The notes beneath the pieces are model-generated. The model did no database searches. It saw only the letters and a program-made list of their open reading frames with translations, and had not been told where the DNA came from. DNA of 64,000 nucleotides, from NCBI GenBank assembly GCA_021848365.1, contig JAJZUS010000001.1, positions 434,001 to 498,000 on the forward strand. Reading direction: 5' to 3'. This DNA is from Actinomycetes bacterium. Lineage in GTDB: Bacteria; Actinomycetota; Acidimicrobiia; Acidimicrobiales; RAAP-2. The translations under genes were made by a program, and so were the position numbers. Positions 27,939 through 39,138 of the stretch are shown in pieces. Within the stretch, counting starts at the first letter, position 1, and each line of letters opens with the position of its first letter.

Positions 27939-28840
27939 CGGTAGATCCCGACGTAGAGGAGCGCGGCCCAGAGCAGGCCGAGGGACTGGACGACCCGGTT
28001 GCGGTAGAGGAGGTCCTCGGGTGCCTGGCCCTGGGTCGTCTCGGCGGCCCGCATCACGTAGAGGATCGCGAGCACCACGGGGACGATCGAGAGCCGGATC
28101 GGGACGATGTGGTGGCGCAGCGTGGAGAGCCCGCCGGGGGTCGTCTCGAAGGCCCACAGGAGGTACGTCGTCACCACGACGGTCGCCGACATGGTGAGGG
28201 CGGAGTGGAGGAAGTCGGGACTGTACTCGGCGAGGACCTTGCGGGTCGCCCCCGTGCCCACGTGGGCCAGCTCGCTCGAGCGCTTGCCCACCACGAGGAA
28301 GAGGGCCCCGAAGCTGATGACCGCGAGGAACCAGATGGAGACCCCGATGTGGCTGGCGACGGCGCCGGCGTAGGCGCGTAGGAAGAAGCCGCTCGCGACG
28401 GCGGCGAGCTCGAGGACCGGGACCTCCTTCAGTCCGAAGTTGTAGGCGAGGTGGATCGCCACGTAGAGGGCGAGGACGAGGTAGAGGCCCTCGGGCTGCC
28501 AGAGGGCGAGGGGCAGCGTGAAGGCGACGACCAACAGGACGACGGCGGCCGCGATGGCGGCCGCGGGGGAGAGCTGGCCGGCGGCGATGGCCCGGTAGCG
28601 CTTGGTGGGGTGGACCCGGTCGGCCGCCGCGTCGCGGACGTCGTTGATGAGGTAGATGGCCGAGGCCACGGCGCAGAAGCAGAGGAAGGCGGCCCCGGTG
28701 TGGCGCACCACGTCGGCGTCGGTCGCCATGCCGGCCGCCACCGGGGCGACCACGATGAGCCCGTTCTTCAGCCACTGGACGGGTCGCAGGGCCGAGGCCA
28801 GCGCCCGCACCGGTCCGCGGGTCACGGGGGCGTCGGCCAT
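27935..28840 (-). CDS. UbiA family, decaprenyl-phosphate phosphoribosyltransferase-like
   Basis: [49 protein letters not shown]; multi-TM; next to dprE1/E2. Confidence 0.87.
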   Translation of the reverse strand: MADAPVTRGPVRALASALRPVQWLKNGLIVVAPVAAGMATDADVVRHTGAAFLCFCAVASAIYLINDVRDAAADRVHPTKRYRAIAAGQLSPAAAIAAAVVLLVVAFTLPLALWQPEGLYLVLALYVAIHLAYNFGLKEVPVLELAAVASGFFLRAYAGAVASHIGVSIWFLAVISFGALFLVVGKRSSELAHVGTGATRKVLAEYSPDFLHSALTMSATVVVTTYLLWAFETTPGGLSTLRHHIVPIRLSIVPVVLAILYVMRAAETTQGQAPEDLLYRNRVVQSLGLLWAALLYVGIYR

Positions 28841-28926
28841 TCCCCTTACGCTACCCCCCGCCACGGCGCGCACTCGGGGCGCCTCGTCGGGGAGCCCTCG
28901 CCCCCGCGCTCTATGCTGAAGGACCG

Positions 28927-29343
28927 ATGCAGCGTACCTACCGTGTCGTCGTGGCCAAGCCCGGCCTCGACGGTCACGATCGCGGCGCCAAGGTCATCGC
29001 GCGAGCGTTGCGCGACGCGGGCTTCGAGGTCGTCTACACGGGACTGCACCAGACGCCCGAGCAGGTGGTCCAGGCGGTCGTCCAGGAGGACGCCGACGCC
29101 CTGGGGCTGTCCCTGCTCTCGGGCGCCCACCTCGTGCTCGTGCCGCGGGTCGTCGACCTGCTGCGCGCGGCCGGTCGGGAGGACGTCGTCGTCGTGGTCG
29201 GGGGCATCATCCCCGAGGCCGACGTGGCGCCGCTCGAGGCGGCCGGGGTGGCGCGGGTCTTCACCCCGGGATCGTCCCTCGAGGCGATCGGGACGTGGCT
29301 GGAGGAGACCCTCGACGCGCGCGATCGCGCGACGTCGGGCTGA
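28927..29343 (+). CDS. Stand-alone methylmalonyl-CoA mutase-type cobalamin-binding domain protein
   Basis: [42 protein letters not shown] (DxHxxG B12 motif). Confidence 0.92.
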   Translation: MQRTYRVVVAKPGLDGHDRGAKVIARALRDAGFEVVYTGLHQTPEQVVQAVVQEDADALGLSLLSGAHLVLVPRVVDLLRAAGREDVVVVVGGIIPEADVAPLEAAGVARVFTPGSSLEAIGTWLEETLDARDRATSG

Positions 29344-29363
29344 TCACAACAAGAAGGCGGGAC

Positions 29364-30506
29364 ATGGATCTCTTCGAGTACCAGGGGAAGCAGTACTTCG
29401 CGCGCTACGGGATCGCCGTGTCGCCGGGCGGGGTCGCCGACACCGTGGAGGAGGCCGTGGCGGTCGCCGAGCGCGTGGGCTACCCCGTCGTCGTGAAGGC
29501 CCAGGTGAAGGTGGGCGGCCGCGGGAAGGCCGGCGGCGTCAAGCTGGCCGACAACGTCGACGAGGTCCGCACCCACGCGGGCAACATCCTCGGACTCGAC
29601 ATCAAGGGCCACGTCGTGCGCCGGCTCTGGGTCGAGCACGCCACCGACATCGCCGAGGAGTACTACGCCTCGTTCACCCTGGACCGGCCCAACAAGGTCC
29701 ACCTGGGGATGCTCTCGGCCCAGGGCGGCGTCGAGATCGAGGTCGTGGCGGCGGAGAACCCCGACGCCATCGCGATGCTCTCGATCGACCCGCGCCTCGG
29801 ACTCGACCTCGAGACGGCCCGTCGCTGGGTCGCCGAGGCCGGACTCACCATGGCCGCGCGCGAGCAGGCCGCCGAGCTCCTCGTCCACCTCTACCGCTGC
29901 TACGAGGACGGCGACTGCGACCTCGCCGAGGTCAACCCGCTGGTCCTCACGCCGGACGGCCGGGTCCACGCGCTCGACGCCAAGGTGAGCCTCGACGAGA
30001 ACGCCTCGTTCCGCCACCCCGAGTGGGACGAGTACCGCGCGACTGAGACCGAGGACCCGCGCGAGAAGATGGCGAAGGAGAAGGGCCTCAACTACATCGG
30101 CCTCGACGGGACCGTCGGCATCATCGCCAACGGCGCCGGCCTCGCCATGTCGACCCTCGACGTGGTGAACCAGGTCGGCGGCACCGCGGCGAACTTCCTC
30201 GACATCGGCGGCGGTGCCAACGCCGACGTGATGGCCGCGGCCCTCGAGGTGATCAACGCCGACCCCAAGGTGCGAGCGATCTTCGTCAACATCTTCGGCG
30301 GGATCACCCGCGTCGACGAGGTCGCGAAGGGCGTCCTCGAGGCGCTCTCGCGCGTCGAGATCGCCTCGCCGATCGTCCTGCGCCTCGACGGCACCAACGC
30401 CACCGAGGGCCGCGCGATCCTCGCGCCGCACCTCAACGACCGACTGATGACCGAGCCCACCATGCTGGACGCCGCCCGCCGGGCGGTCGCGCTGGCGAAC
30501 GCCTGA
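29364..30506 (+). CDS. sucC: Succinate--CoA ligase subunit beta
   Basis: MDLFEYQGKQYFARYGI, VVKAQVKVGGRGKAGGVKLA, IFGGITRVDEVAKG. Confidence 0.97.
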   Translation: MDLFEYQGKQYFARYGIAVSPGGVADTVEEAVAVAERVGYPVVVKAQVKVGGRGKAGGVKLADNVDEVRTHAGNILGLDIKGHVVRRLWVEHATDIAEEYYASFTLDRPNKVHLGMLSAQGGVEIEVVAAENPDAIAMLSIDPRLGLDLETARRWVAEAGLTMAAREQAAELLVHLYRCYEDGDCDLAEVNPLVLTPDGRVHALDAKVSLDENASFRHPEWDEYRATETEDPREKMAKEKGLNYIGLDGTVGIIANGAGLAMSTLDVVNQVGGTAANFLDIGGGANADVMAAALEVINADPKVRAIFVNIFGGITRVDEVAKGVLEALSRVEIASPIVLRLDGTNATEGRAILAPHLNDRLMTEPTMLDAARRAVALANA

Positions 30507-30514
30507 GGAACACC

Positions 30515-31405
30515 ATGAGCATCTTCGTAGACGAGAACACCAAAGTCATCGTCCAGGGCCTCACCGGCGGCCAGGGACGCTTCCACGGCCTACGCAACCG
30601 CGACTACGGCACCCGGGTCGTCGCGGGCGTGACCCCGGGCAAGGGCGGCACCGACGTGGACGGCATCCCCGTCTACGACACCGTCGGCGAGGCCGTCGCG
30701 GTGACCGGGGCCACGGCCTCCTTCATCGTGGTGCCCCCGCGCTTCGCCGCCGACGCCATCATCGAGGCGGCCCAGGGCGGCATCACCTTCATCGTGTGCA
30801 TCACCGAGGGCATCCCGGCCCACGACGAGGCCCGCACCTACAACCGCCTGGTGGCGGAGTTCCCGGGGGTGCGCCTCCTCGGGCCGAACTGCCCGGGCAT
30901 CATCAGCCCCGGCAAGTGCAACATCGGCATCACCTCGGGCGACATCGCCCTGCCCGGTGGGCCGGTGGGCATCGTGTCGCGCTCGGGGACCCTCACCTAC
31001 CAGGCCCTCCACGAGCTGAGCCAGCAGGGCATCGGCCAGACGACCTGCGTGGGCATCGGGGGCGACCCGGTCCCGGGCACCAACTTCATCGACTGCCTGG
31101 CCGCCTTCGAGGCCGATCCCGAGACCCGCGCGGTCATGATGATCGGCGAGATCGGGGGCTCGGAGGAGGAGCGGGCGGCCGAGTGGATCAAGGCCCACAT
31201 GACCAAGCCGGTCGTCGCCTACATCGCGGGCGTGACCGCGCCGGCCGGTCGCAAGATGGGCCACGCCGGGGCGATCATCTCCGGCTCGAAGGGCACGGCC
31301 CAGGCGAAGATGGCCGCCCTCGCCGAGGCCGGCGTCCACGTCTGCCAGAACCCGACCGAGGCCGGCGAGAAGATGGTCGAGATCGTCCGGACGCTCGCCG
31401 GTTGA
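30515..31405 (+). CDS. sucD: Succinate--CoA ligase subunit alpha
   Basis: [56 protein letters not shown]. Confidence 0.97.
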   Translation: MSIFVDENTKVIVQGLTGGQGRFHGLRNRDYGTRVVAGVTPGKGGTDVDGIPVYDTVGEAVAVTGATASFIVVPPRFAADAIIEAAQGGITFIVCITEGIPAHDEARTYNRLVAEFPGVRLLGPNCPGIISPGKCNIGITSGDIALPGGPVGIVSRSGTLTYQALHELSQQGIGQTTCVGIGGDPVPGTNFIDCLAAFEADPETRAVMMIGEIGGSEEERAAEWIKAHMTKPVVAYIAGVTAPAGRKMGHAGAIISGSKGTAQAKMAALAEAGVHVCQNPTEAGEKMVEIVRTLAG

Positions 31406-32010
31406 GCGTCCGGCTCGCCGTGCTGGTGTCCGGCTCGGGCACCATCCTCGAGGCGATGGTCGAGGCCGATCTCGAGGTCGCCCTGGTGGCGGCCGACCGG
31501 TCCTGCCGCGGCCTGGAGGTCGCGGCGCGGTCGGGGATCCCGACCCGCCTCGTCGACCGCGCCGACTTCGGGGGCTTCGGCCCCGGCTTCGACCGCGCGG
31601 CCTACAGCGCGGCCCTCGCCGCCGCGCTCGGGGAGTCGGGGATCGACCTCGTGGCGATGGCCGGCTTCGGCACGGTGCTCGCCGCGCCCTTCCACGCCGC
31701 CTTCCCCGGACGGGTGCTCAACACGCACCCGAGCCTCCTACCGGAGTTCCGCGGCTGGCACGCGGTGTCGGCCGCCCTCGCCGCCGGGGTGCGCGAGACC
31801 GGCTGCACGGTCCACGTGGCGACCGAGGCCCTCGACGACGGGCCCATCCTCGCCCAGGCCCGGGTGCCGGTCGAGCCCGAGGACACCGAGGACGTCCTGC
31901 ACGAGCGGATCAAGGCCGTCGAGCGAGTCCTCTACCCCCGGGTCGTGGCTAGGGTGATGGCGGCCGTCGCCCGTGGAGGGGCGCCGGCCGACGTGGCGGG
32001 AGAGGTCTGA
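31402..32010 (+). CDS. purN: Phosphoribosylglycinamide formyltransferase
   Basis: TTG start overlapping the sucD stop; LAVLVSGSGTILEAM, VLNTHPSLLPEFRG, GCTVHVATEALDDGPILAQ. Confidence 0.95.
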   Translation: MSVRLAVLVSGSGTILEAMVEADLEVALVAADRSCRGLEVAARSGIPTRLVDRADFGGFGPGFDRAAYSAALAAALGESGIDLVAMAGFGTVLAAPFHAAFPGRVLNTHPSLLPEFRGWHAVSAALAAGVRETGCTVHVATEALDDGPILAQARVPVEPEDTEDVLHERIKAVERVLYPRVVARVMAAVARGGAPADVAGEV

Positions 32011-33551
32011 TGCGCGCGCTGCTGAGCGTCTGGGACAAGACGGGACTCGAGGAGCTGGCCCGCGGGCTCGCGGGGCTCGGCGTCGATCTCGTCGCCTCGG
32101 GTGGTACCGCGAGCGCGCTCGCGGCGGCCGGGATCGCGCACCGTGACGTCGCCGAGGTGACGGGATTCCCCGAGATGCTCGACGGCCGCGTGAAGACGCT
32201 GCACCCGGCGATCCACGGAGCGATCCTCGCGGACCGCTCCCGACCCGAGCACCTCGCGACCCTCGCCGAGCACGGGATCATCCCTATCGACCTCGTCGTC
32301 TGCAACCTCTACCCCTTCCGCTCGAACCCCTCGATCGAGCTCATCGACGTGGGCGGCCCCACCATGGTGCGGGCCGCGGCGAAGAACCACGCCCACGTGG
32401 GCGTCCTCACGAGCCCGACCCAGTACGGGGAGGTCCTCGCCGAGCTCGCGGCGTCGGGGTCGCTCAGCGACGCGACGCGCCACCGCCTGGCCCGCGCGGC
32501 CTTCGCCCACACGGCCGCCTACGACGCCGAGATCGTCGCCTGGCTCGACGGCGGGGGCGTGCTCGGGCCCACCCCCGACGAGGCCGAGCGAGAGCTCCCC
32601 CCGACGATCCACCTCACCCTCGAGCGGGCCGAGGTGACCCGCTACGGCGAGAACCCCCACCAGGTCGGTGCGCGCTACCGGGTCGCGGGGACCCACCCGT
32701 GGTGGGACGGCGTCACCCAGCACGCGGGGACCGCCCTCTCCTACCTCAACCTCTTCGACGCCGACGCCGCCTGGCGGCTCGTCCACGAGATGGCGAGCGA
32801 CGCCCCCGACCGGGCGAGCGTCGCCATCATCAAGCACGCGAACGCCGCGGGGGCCGCCTACGGCGACGACCTCGGCGCCGCCTACGACGCGGCCCTCGCC
32901 GCCGACCCCCTCTCCGCCTTCGGGGGCGTCGTCGCCCTCGCGGGCGACGTCGACGACGACCTCGCGGCCCGGGTCGCGGCCGGCCCCCAGGCCGACGTGA
33001 TCATCGCTCGCTCCTTCAGCCCCGGCGCGACCGAGACGCTGCGGGCCCGCCGCAAGGCCACCCGCCTGCTCGCCGCCCCGGCTCCCGAGCCCCTCGGACG
33101 CGCGATCCGCACCGTCGGCGACACCGCGCTGGTCCAGTCGCCCGACGAGCTGCTCGCCGACCCGGCCGGGTGGTCGCGGGCGACGACCCGGACGCCGAGC
33201 GCGTCGGAGATGCGGGACCTCATCCTCGCCTGGCGCGTCTGCGCCCGCACGACCTCGAACGCCATCGTCGTGGTGAGGGACGGGGTCACCGTGGGAGTCG
33301 GCGCGGGCCAGCAGTCCCGCGTGGTCGCCGCGCGCATCGCCCTCGACAAGGCCGGTGAGCGAGCCCGCGGGGCCGCCGCCGCCTCCGACGCCTTCTTCCC
33401 CTTCGCCGACGGGCTCGAGAGCCTGGCGAGCGCCGGGGTCAGCGCCGTCGCCCAGCCCGGCGGCTCGGTCCGCGACGCCGAGGTCGTGGCCGCCGCCGAG
33501 GCGGCCGGGATCGCCATGGTGATGACCGGCGAGCGCCACTTCCGACACTAG
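32010..33551 (+). CDS. purH: Bifunctional AICAR formyltransferase/IMP cyclohydrolase
   Basis: ALLSVWDKTGLEELARGL, KTLHPAIHGAILADR, LRYGENPHQ-type VTRYGENPHQ, SDAFFPFADGLE. Confidence 0.97.
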   Translation: MRALLSVWDKTGLEELARGLAGLGVDLVASGGTASALAAAGIAHRDVAEVTGFPEMLDGRVKTLHPAIHGAILADRSRPEHLATLAEHGIIPIDLVVCNLYPFRSNPSIELIDVGGPTMVRAAAKNHAHVGVLTSPTQYGEVLAELAASGSLSDATRHRLARAAFAHTAAYDAEIVAWLDGGGVLGPTPDEAERELPPTIHLTLERAEVTRYGENPHQVGARYRVAGTHPWWDGVTQHAGTALSYLNLFDADAAWRLVHEMASDAPDRASVAIIKHANAAGAAYGDDLGAAYDAALAADPLSAFGGVVALAGDVDDDLAARVAAGPQADVIIARSFSPGATETLRARRKATRLLAAPAPEPLGRAIRTVGDTALVQSPDELLADPAGWSRATTRTPSASEMRDLILAWRVCARTTSNAIVVVRDGVTVGVGAGQQSRVVAARIALDKAGERARGAAAASDAFFPFADGLESLASAGVSAVAQPGGSVRDAEVVAAAEAAGIAMVMTGERHFRH

Positions 33552-33558
33552 GAGAGCC

Positions 33559-34413
33559 ATGACCGCCACCCTGCTCGACGGCGAGCGCGTCGCCGCCCGG
33601 ATGAAGATGGAGCTGGCCGACCGGGTCGGTCGGCTGAGGGCCCAGGGACGCGGGGTCGGCCTCGGGACGATCCTCGTCGGTGACGACCATTCGAGCGCCC
33701 GCTACGTGGAGATGAAGCACGCCGACTGCGCCGAGGTCGGGGTCACCTCGATCCACCGTCACCTGCCGTCCTCGGCCACCCAGGCCGACGTCGAGGCGGT
33801 GATCGACGAGATGAACGCCGACCCCGAGGTCCAGTCGATCCTCGTCCAGCTGCCCCTGCCGGGCGGGCTCGACGAGGAGCGCGCCCTCCTGCTCGTCGAC
33901 CCGGCGAAGGACGTCGACGGACTGCACCCGACCAACCTCGGCCGACTGGTGATGGGCGTCCCGGGGCCTCTGCCCTGCACCCCGGCCGGCATCGTCGAGC
34001 TGCTCGCCGCCTACGACGTGCCGGTCGAGGGCCGGCACGTCGTCATCGTGGGCCGCGGGCTCACCATCGGTCGACCCCTCGCCCTGCTCCTCAGCTCCAA
34101 GCGACCCGGCTGCAACGCGGCCGTCACCATCGCCCACACCGGGGTCGCGGACCTCGGCGCCCTCACCCGGCTCGGTGACGTCGTGGTGGCCGCCGCGGGT
34201 TCCGCCGGCCTCATCCGGGCCGACATGATCCGTCCGGGGGCGGCCGTCGTCGGGGCCGGCACGAGCTTCGAGGGGCGCCGCCTCCTCTCCGACCTCGCCG
34301 ACGACGTCGCCGAGGTCGCGGGGTGGGTGACGCCCCGCCTCGGTGGCGTCGGCCCGATGACCCGTGCGATGCTGGTGAGGAACGCGGTCCTCGCCGCGGA
34401 GAGGACGCGATGA
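33559..34413 (+). CDS. folD: Bifunctional methylenetetrahydrofolate dehydrogenase/cyclohydrolase
   Basis: VQSILVQLPLPGGLDEE, VVIVGRGLTIGRPLALLL, DVVVAAAGSAGLI, GGVGPMTRAML. Confidence 0.96.
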   Translation: MTATLLDGERVAARMKMELADRVGRLRAQGRGVGLGTILVGDDHSSARYVEMKHADCAEVGVTSIHRHLPSSATQADVEAVIDEMNADPEVQSILVQLPLPGGLDEERALLLVDPAKDVDGLHPTNLGRLVMGVPGPLPCTPAGIVELLAAYDVPVEGRHVVIVGRGLTIGRPLALLLSSKRPGCNAAVTIAHTGVADLGALTRLGDVVVAAAGSAGLIRADMIRPGAAVVGAGTSFEGRRLLSDLADDVAEVAGWVTPRLGGVGPMTRAMLVRNAVLAAERTR

Positions 34414-34772
34414 GAGACGACCGCGGACGCGAGTTCGACGAGCGACCCTGGGGCACCTACGTGGTGCTCGACGACGAGGCCCCCGACCACAAGGTGAAGC
34501 GCATCGTCGTGGCCCCCGGCGGGCGACTCAGCTACCAGCGCCACCAGCACCGCGCCGAGCACTGGTTCGTCGTCGCCGGGCGGGCGATCGTGACCCTCGA
34601 CGGCGTCGAGCGTGAGGTCGGGCCCGGCGAGAGCGTCGACGTCGCCCGCACCCAGGCGCACCGCTGCGAGAACCGGGGGGACGAGCCCGTCGTGTTCATC
34701 GAGGTCCAGACCGGGACGTACTTCGGCGAGGACGACATCGAGCGGCTGTCGGACGACTACGGGCGCGCCTAG
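34410..34772 (+). CDS. Cupin, mannose-6-phosphate isomerase type II-like
   Basis: ERPWGTYVVLDD...KRIVVAPGGRLSYQRHQHRAEHWFVVAGRAIVTLDG; ATGA overlap with folD. Confidence 0.88.
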   Translation: MRDDRGREFDERPWGTYVVLDDEAPDHKVKRIVVAPGGRLSYQRHQHRAEHWFVVAGRAIVTLDGVEREVGPGESVDVARTQAHRCENRGDEPVVFIEVQTGTYFGEDDIERLSDDYGRA

Positions 34773-34776
34773 GGCC

Positions 34777-35625
34777 GTGCGCGTCGACGCCCTGCTGCGG
34801 GCGGGGGTCACCCGCTCGTTCGAGTTCTTCCCGCCGAAGACCGACGAGGAGTCGGCGACCCTCGAGACGGCCCTCGAGGACCTGGTGCCCCTGGCGCCCT
34901 CCTTCGTCTCGGTCACCTACCGCGGGGGCGAGGCCTCGCGCCAGCGCACCTTCGACCTGGTGACGCGGGTCCAGCGCGAGGGACGCCTGACGGCCGTCGC
35001 CCACGTCGTCCTCGCGGGGCACCGTCGTCGCGAGCTCGCCGAGGTCCTCGAGCGCTACCGCGACGCCGGGATCGAGAACATCATGGCCCTGGGCGGCGAC
35101 CACGTCCCCGGCGAGGGGCCGACCGAGCTCACCTACGCCCTCGAGCTCGTCGACCTGGCGCGGACCGTGGGTCCCTTCAGCATCGGGGTCGCCGCCCACC
35201 CCGCCGGACACCCCCGCTCCCCGGACCGGGCGAGCGACCGGCTCCACCTGGCGGAGAAGCTCGCGCGGGCCGACTTCACGATCACCCAGTTCTTCTTCCG
35301 CCCCGACGAGTGGAGCGGCCTCGTCGCCGACCTCGCCGACCGCGGGGTCACGAAGCCCGTCCTACCGGGCATCATGCCGGTGACCTCCCTGCGCTCGATC
35401 CCACGGATGGCCGAGATGGGGGCCGCGGTCCCCTCAGAGCTCGTCACCCGCCTCCACGCGGCGAACGAGCGGGGCGGTCCGTCGGCGGTGCGGGCCGAGG
35501 GGATCGCGGCCGCCACCGAGCTCTGCGCCGCGCTGCTCGATCGTGGGGCGCCGGGCCTGCACTTCTACACCCTGAACCGCTCGAGTGCGACCCGCGAGAT
35601 CCACGCCGCCCTCTTCGGCCCCTAG
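34777..35625 (+). CDS. metF: Methylenetetrahydrofolate reductase
   Basis: FEFFPPKTDEE, FVSVTYRGGEASRQRT, NIMALGGDHV, ADFTITQFFF, LPGIMPVTS; GTG start. Confidence 0.94.
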   Translation: MRVDALLRAGVTRSFEFFPPKTDEESATLETALEDLVPLAPSFVSVTYRGGEASRQRTFDLVTRVQREGRLTAVAHVVLAGHRRRELAEVLERYRDAGIENIMALGGDHVPGEGPTELTYALELVDLARTVGPFSIGVAAHPAGHPRSPDRASDRLHLAEKLARADFTITQFFFRPDEWSGLVADLADRGVTKPVLPGIMPVTSLRSIPRMAEMGAAVPSELVTRLHAANERGGPSAVRAEGIAAATELCAALLDRGAPGLHFYTLNRSSATREIHAALFGP

Positions 35626-35653
35626 CGCGACGCGCGGGGACTTTGGGCCCGCG

Positions 35654-35673
35654 GACGGCCCCGGAGGGCCGTC
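35654..35673 (+). terminator. Hairpin terminator after metF
   Basis: Perfect 8-bp stem gacggccc-cgga-gggccgtc. Confidence 0.55.
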
Positions 35674-35686
35674 GTAGGATGAGGCG

Positions 35687-35775
35687 ATGGTGAGGTCGAC
35701 CCGGGTGAGCGCCGACGGCGTCCGTCCGGGCTCCGTCGTCCCCGCGCCCCGCGCCGCATCCCCCAAGGAGGAACC

Positions 35776-35779
<4 letters not shown>
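35687..35779 (+). CDS. Candidate 30-codon ORF coupled to mdh
   Basis: ATG GTG AGG TCG ... GAG GAA CCA TGA ([30 protein letters not shown]); its TGA overlaps the mdh ATG (ATGA); TAGGAT lies 6 nt upstream. Confidence 0.35.
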
Positions 35780-36765
<986 letters not shown>

Positions 36766-36780
36766 TCCGACGCGACGGGA

Positions 36781-36817
36781 CGCCCTCCCCGCGACGCACG
36801 TCGTCGCGGGGAGGGCG
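36781..36817 (+). terminator. Hairpin terminator after mdh
   Basis: Perfect 15-bp stem cgccctccccgcgac / gtcgcggggagggcg with a 7-nt loop. Confidence 0.8.
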
Positions 36818-36923
36818 TTCGTCGTTGACGTCCCTGATCGCATCGGGGAACCCGGTGGCCGTCGGAGGCCCCTCGACGACGGGGATACGCTGCGCTCATC
36901 ACCCCGAGAGAAGGGGGGCACCG

Positions 36924-38378
36924 ATGATGGTCAGCCTGTTCCTACTGGTGGTGATCGCCCTCGTCGTGACGGCGGCGGCGATCCGCGGATCGTGGCGGGG
37001 CGCCCGTCCGACGTCGTCCGGGGAGTCGCTCCTCGGCCCGGACGCCGTGACGTCGTCCCGACCGGGCCCCGCTCGGGACGGACGCGGACGGCGTCCCGAA
37101 GGCCTCGCGGCTGACCTCGAGCGCTGGCGCGCGGCCGGCCTCGTCACCGACGAGCAGGTCCACTCGATCCTCGCCTTCACGGCGCCCCCGCCCCGTTCCG
37201 CGACGCGACCGTCGCGATCGGGCGTCATCGCCGAGGCCGTCGGCTACGTGGGGGCGATCCTCGCCGTGGTGGGCCTCGGTCTCATCGTCGCGCGCTACTG
37301 GTCCGACCTGCACACGCCGGTCCGCCTCGCGGGGGGCGCCCTGGTCGCCCTCGGACTCGTCGTCGCCGGCGCCCTCGTGCCCGAGGACGCGCCGGCCCGG
37401 CGACGCCTGCGCTGGTCCCTCTGGCTCGCGGGCACCGCGGCGGTCGGGCTCGTCACGGTGGTCGCCGTGCGGGCGGCCCTCGCCGCGCCGCGACCCGAGA
37501 CTGTCGTCCTGGTGACGGCGCTCGCCGTCGGGCTCGCGAGCGGTCTGCTCTGGCGCGGTCGGACTCGCCCGGTCCAGGCGGCGACCACCCTCGGCGCCCT
37601 CGTCACCGCCCTCGGCGCGCTCTCGCGCCTGGTGGGCACCCCGACCGCCATGGCCGTCGGGGTGTGGCTGGGGGCGCTCGCCCTGCTCGCCCTCGGGATC
37701 GCGCGGCGCGTGCCGGCCCGACCGGTGGCCGAGGTGGTCGGGGCGATCTCCCTCTACGCGGGGGTCGTGATGTTCCTCAATGTGAGCCCCGGCGCGGGTG
37801 GACTCCTGAGCGTCGCGGGGGCCCTCGCCCTCCTCGGGGTCGTCGCCAGTCCCCGGGTCCACCTCGGGCGCGCGGAGCTCGCCCTCCTCACCGCGACCGG
37901 GGCCGTCGTCCTCGCCCAGTCCGCAGCGCCGACCCTCTTCTACTTCGACGAGCGGGCCGGCCTCGTCACCGGTGGGCTGGTGTGGCTCGTCGGGGCGAGC
38001 GCGATCCTCCTCGGCGCGACGATGCCGATGCGGGCTCCGCGCCTCGCCCAGTGGGCGGGAGCGGTCGCGACCCTCGGGGGCGCGGCGCTCGTCGCGGGCC
38101 AGTACCCGAGCCACGCGCCGATCATCGGGGCCCTCACCGCGGTGGGGCTGCTGGTCCTCGGCACCCGGCCGGGGGGCCTCGGGGAGTCGCTGATCGGCGC
38201 CCTCGGACTGCTCGTGAACGTGCCCTGGCTCATCGTGCGGTTCTTCCCGGGCGAGGTCCGCGCCCCGCTGGTGACGCTCATCACCGGGGCCCTCTTCGTG
38301 GCGCTCGCGCTCGTGCTCAACCACGAGCGGATCCGGGGCCGCGGGGGCTCAGCGCGGCACGGGCGGGTCAGGCACTAG
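36924..38378 (+). CDS. DUF2157-like multi-TM membrane protein
   Basis: LAADLERWRAAGLVTDEQVHSILAF followed by many hydrophobic segments; ATG 36924 with an upstream purine-rich RBS. Confidence 0.75.
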   Translation: MMVSLFLLVVIALVVTAAAIRGSWRGARPTSSGESLLGPDAVTSSRPGPARDGRGRRPEGLAADLERWRAAGLVTDEQVHSILAFTAPPPRSATRPSRSGVIAEAVGYVGAILAVVGLGLIVARYWSDLHTPVRLAGGALVALGLVVAGALVPEDAPARRRLRWSLWLAGTAAVGLVTVVAVRAALAAPRPETVVLVTALAVGLASGLLWRGRTRPVQAATTLGALVTALGALSRLVGTPTAMAVGVWLGALALLALGIARRVPARPVAEVVGAISLYAGVVMFLNVSPGAGGLLSVAGALALLGVVASPRVHLGRAELALLTATGAVVLAQSAAPTLFYFDERAGLVTGGLVWLVGASAILLGATMPMRAPRLAQWAGAVATLGGAALVAGQYPSHAPIIGALTAVGLLVLGTRPGGLGESLIGALGLLVNVPWLIVRFFPGEVRAPLVTLITGALFVALALVLNHERIRGRGGSARHGRVRH

Positions 38379-39138
38379 CGAGGACGCCGGCGGCGCGAAT
38401 GGCGAGGCCGAGGAGGCCCTCGCGCACGTCGCCGGCGTGCATCCAGCCCCGGTGGTCCCACTCCGTCCCGGCCAGCGAGTCGCCGGCGTAGAGGAGCTGG
38501 GCGAAGGGCGTCCCGCGGTAGCGGGCGACGGCGATCATCGCCGAGGACTCCATGTCGACCATCGAGCAGCCCTCGGCGACGCGTCGGTTCACGCGGCTGC
38601 GGGTCTCGCGGAAGATCGCGTCGGTCGTCCAGGTCCGCCCGACGCGGTGGGGGAGAGCGCTCTCGTCGAGGATCGAGCGCAGGACCGCGACGCCCCGCGG
38701 GTCGGCCTCGATGACGCGCCCGGGCGGGGCGTAGTGGAAGCTGGTGCCCTCATCGCGCAGGGCCGAGTCGACGACCATGACGGCTCCGAGGCCGAGGTCG
38801 TCGGTGAGGGCCCCGGCCCCGCCGGCCGCGACGAAGGCCCGGGCCCCGAGGGCGACCAGCTCGTCCATCACGATCGCGGCGAAGGGGGCCCCCATCCCGG
38901 GGTGGACGACGGTGACGGGTCCCGACGGGGTCAGCGCCTCGTAGACGGGGTTCGCCCCGACCTCGCTGCGCAGGGTGTAGAGGGGAGTGATCTCACCGCG
39001 TGCCGCGAGCGCGGCGAGGAGGTCGTTGAAGAAGCACAGGGCGACCGCGGGGTGGACCCGGGGGCGGCGGTGGAGCAGGGAGGCCTCGAGGACGCCCGGC
39101 TCGGCGAGGTCGTCCTCGGTGAGGGGCAGGTCGCTCAC
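38368..39138 (-). CDS. Purine/uridine phosphorylase family protein
   Basis: VVHPGMGAPFAAIVMDELVALGARAFVAAGGAGAL; SMVDMESSAMIAVARYRG. Confidence 0.87.
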   Translation of the reverse strand: MSDLPLTEDDLAEPGVLEASLLHRRPRVHPAVALCFFNDLLAALAARGEITPLYTLRSEVGANPVYEALTPSGPVTVVHPGMGAPFAAIVMDELVALGARAFVAAGGAGALTDDLGLGAVMVVDSALRDEGTSFHYAPPGRVIEADPRGVAVLRSILDESALPHRVGRTWTTDAIFRETRSRVNRRVAEGCSMVDMESSAMIAVARYRGTPFAQLLYAGDSLAGTEWDHRGWMHAGDVREGLLGLAIRAAGVLASA

